From the NCBI GenBank assembly GCA_013397435.1, contig VZRG01000288.1, positions 31,589 to 95,588 on the forward strand: a stretch of 64,000 nt of DNA. The letters run 5' to 3'. Below the pieces are notes generated by a model, which was not told the origin of the DNA, did no database searches, and saw only the letters and a program-made list of their open reading frames with translations. This document shows, piece by piece, positions 61,467-64,000 of this stretch. Numbering within the stretch: position 1 is the first letter of the stretch; the number at the start of each line of letters is the position of its first letter. The translations under genes and the position numbers were made by a program. The stretch comes from Erythrocercus mccallii (lineage: Eukaryota; Chordata; Aves; Passeriformes; Dicruridae).

Positions 61467-64000
61467 TCTATTTTTAAAGACCCTCAATTGCTTTTCCTCT
61501 GCAGAGCTGCTGGACATGCACACTGAAGCTGGAATACATATGTCTGTTGCTTCTTATTTTAAAGGCCAGTAAAAGCTGTAGAGTCTCCCAATTCTGTAAT
61601 ATATCCTGTATATTTAATGTGCTGATACATGTCTGATCCACCCACCCTATCTCTGCAGCAGAATACACCCAGAGCAGAGCTTACATTGTGTCCTTTGGAA
61701 AAATAAAACTACCATGGGAATCGCAAGAAGACAGTCATACAAATCAGGCTCTAGATGGGGCAGGGCTGTGGAGCAGCACTGTGTCAGCACTGGCATGAGA
61801 GAGCATACAGTCTGCATTAAAACAGAACTGAGCATGCATTGTCCCCATATTCGAGCTTCCTCCCAAGTAAGTCAATCTTCCACTGAGAAAGAGCTGGCCT
61901 AAAAGTCATAGCAATAACGGCTAATATTGACCACAATTCTGCTGTCCCTAACAGATGGAAGACCTGAACTTGTATTTATTTTAGGATGTGGCTACTTGTA
62001 CTGAAAGTTCCCATGCCACTCACTATTCATCCCTTTCCCTACCTTGGAGTGGGGCAGAACAAGTGAAAACCCCTCGAGAAAGGAGAGCCATCAGGCAATA
62101 CAGTGGGGACAGGACCCGGGGAAGAGTCCAATGTGTTGAGCTCTAAAAGGTTGCAGAAAAGGGAAGTTTCAGTAACCCCTGCTGTGGATGAGCAGTCATG
62201 GTGGATGGGCAGCAGCAGACAGATGGTACCCTTTGGTGGTCTCTGGCCACATCCAGGAGAGAGGACTTCAAGGGCAGCTGTTGGACTCCTAGAAGCTCAT
62301 CTTGGCAGTGTGATTTCTCCTTATAGGCACCAGTCTGCACAGGCTGGGAAGGGATTAAACAGGCTGTGGCTTTGTTTCAAATGCCCCTCAAAGTGAGGTG
62401 CCCTGCTACACCCACAAGTGCAACCCTGCTGCACACACATTTGCCTGAAATATCCTGTGTGTCCATGGCATGAAGAGGTCTGGCAGGCAGCAGTGATCTC
62501 TGTCTTGTCTCTCCAGGCTCCAGCACGTTGCCTTGGTTTACACCAAGGACAGGCAACACCCAGGTGCAGCTGGTCAGTGACACCTCTGAGAGCCACTTGT
62601 GACTCTGGTGGCAGTGCCCTGGCTGCACACACACAGCTGCTGTGCTGAGTCAGCATTATTTCAAGGTCTGATTTTATACCCTTGCTTCTCATACTCTCCA
62701 CAGGCTTTCCTCAGGTTTTTTGTTTTGTGGTTTTATTTCTTCTCCCCGCTTTCTCCAATTGCCTGCTTTGCTTTCCAGGCTGACAAATTATTTTACCTCT
62801 GCCAGTACCTCCCCCATATGCAGCTCTTGCAGAAAAGATCCAGCGTGCCTCTCCAGTTCACTTGTTCCTTCTTGTTTCACTTCAAATAAAACAACTCACT
62901 CCTTGCAGAGCCCTCTATTCCTTGTCTATTCCATGCAGTTCAGTGGGAAACAAACCCAACAGGATAAGATTGTGTTGCAAACAGCTCACAGAGGGTGCAG
63001 GCACAGAGGGATCCTTCTCAAGGTGCTTGACTGCTCGCAGTGTTTACCCTGACAATCATTTGGATCCTTAATCTTAGCAACAATGACTTTTGAGCTCGAA
63101 ATTCAATAAACCAGCCTGGAATTGCAGTTCTAAGGACTGGCTAGTTAATAAAAAGTGGTTTAGCTGTTCCAATATGCCTTATTGATATAAACGGGTAGTG
63201 ACATGAGCTCTGGAAACTGTACCCCAGTGCTGGCATCCACTGATCCTATTTAACCCTTGAAAGCTAAGGGTGAACAGCTTGGGCTTCTACTCATGCACAC
63301 TGATACTGATCTCTGAACTGATATTTCAATTCAGTTTCATGTGAGCTCGTAGCACTTGGTTGGGCTGAAGGAACAGCCTGTTACAGCATTGTGAGGCCAC
63401 AACACTCAGTCTGGCTCACAAGTCAGCTAACAAGACCCAGTTTTGATAAGAAATGTTTGGCAATATTTATCGTGTGTACCTAACCTGATACGATTCAGCA
63501 GCTCATGTGACAAAGTCTCTGATCAAACTTGCCAGCATATTAAAATTTGAATTAAAGTTTCACCTACTTCATTGCTCTGCTCCAGCTCATATTGATCCAG
63601 GAATTGCTTTCTGCTGGCTAAGGAAGCAGCTCCTGTAAGTAGCAGATATATGGGGGCACTACTCCCCAGTGTAATTTTTGCAAGATCCTTGTTGAGTCCA
63701 GCACTGGTGCCTGGGCCTCCTGCCTGCCATGCTACATCTGACAGTTCAGATGTGCAGGGGAGAGCTTTGCACAGTGCACGAGGGGGGTTGCAGGGGAAGG
63801 GAAGAGATCACATGCTTTCTGACAACCAAGGGTGATGTTGGCATGAATGAAGCCCCTCTCCCTTCTCCAGAGCCCTAGTCCCAAGCATCTGACAGCCTGT
63901 CCCAGACAGAGAGGCAGAAGGGACTGCTTAAAGCACTCACACCTGGAGCCAATTTTGCTCCAGTTTTTTTGACAGCAGCCTTCATTTAACTTAATTTGAG
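61467..64000. other. Non-coding stretch, no gene recognised
   Basis: Unique sequence up to the window edge. Overlapping open frames on both strands at 62100-63070 (up to 126 codons) have no family signature. No supported element. Confidence 0.55.

Noticed and set aside
1..64000. CRISPR array, bacterial operon, phage or IS element
   Set aside because: There are no regularly spaced repeats, no gene-dense coding layout and no bacterial signals. CR1, LTR and MIR elements show the DNA is vertebrate.

Overview
This window looks like about 64 kb of non-coding nuclear DNA from a bird. Three CR1-family LINE fragments with recognisable avian-type 3' ends or pol remnants (about 12.51, 48.43 and 57.08 kb), a solo LTR of a family I know from bird genomes (about 50.88-51.48 kb), one much older CR1 fragment and several worn MIR-type SINE remnants make an avian source the best reading. 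The sequence is generally AT-rich and CpG-poor, and only a few percent of it is recognisable repeat. A songbird or other neoavian is plausible, but I cannot fix the species or chromosome.

I find no convincing protein-coding gene, tRNA, rRNA or known microRNA. The open frames (up to 178 codons) show no family motifs or recognisable homology and are what 64 kb of AT-rich DNA gives by chance. The exceptions are the frame over a CR1 pol remnant (57.1-57.3 kb, minus strand) and a low-confidence candidate exon at 3009-3171, which has a strong polypyrimidine tract/AG acceptor and a GTGAGT donor. The window is best described as a gene desert or the inside of a very long intron.

Layout: 1-12.5 kb is featureless apart from the candidate exon and a possible ancient repeat tail near 5.4 kb. 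From 12.5 to 21.5 kb there are two CR1 fragments, a G-quadruplex-type tract (17.07 kb), a compact cluster of promoter-type motifs with two palindromes (18.46-18.57 kb) and a 14-bp minisatellite (19.47 kb). From 21.5 to 33.9 kb there is mostly unmarked DNA with a perfect 16-bp palindrome (26.82 kb), a MIR remnant and an 18-bp tandem duplication carrying TGACCT sites. From 33.9 to 40.3 kb lies the most interesting part: homeodomain-site-rich DNA, a 40-bp quasi-palindrome with mirrored GATA sites (36.18 kb), an isolated CpG island with TATA boxes and a G-quadruplex motif (36.33-36.92 kb), and another site-rich block at 39.95-40.33 kb. From 41.7 kb to the end there are a TTCC microsatellite, CR1, LTR and MIR elements in otherwise unmarked DNA.

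The working hypothesis is a regulatory desert containing at least one orphan promoter or CpG-island element at about 36.3-36.9 kb, perhaps the start of an unannotated non-coding RNA or a distant enhancer hub for a developmental gene outside the window. Conservation, transcription and chromatin data would decide this; none of it is visible from sequence alone.
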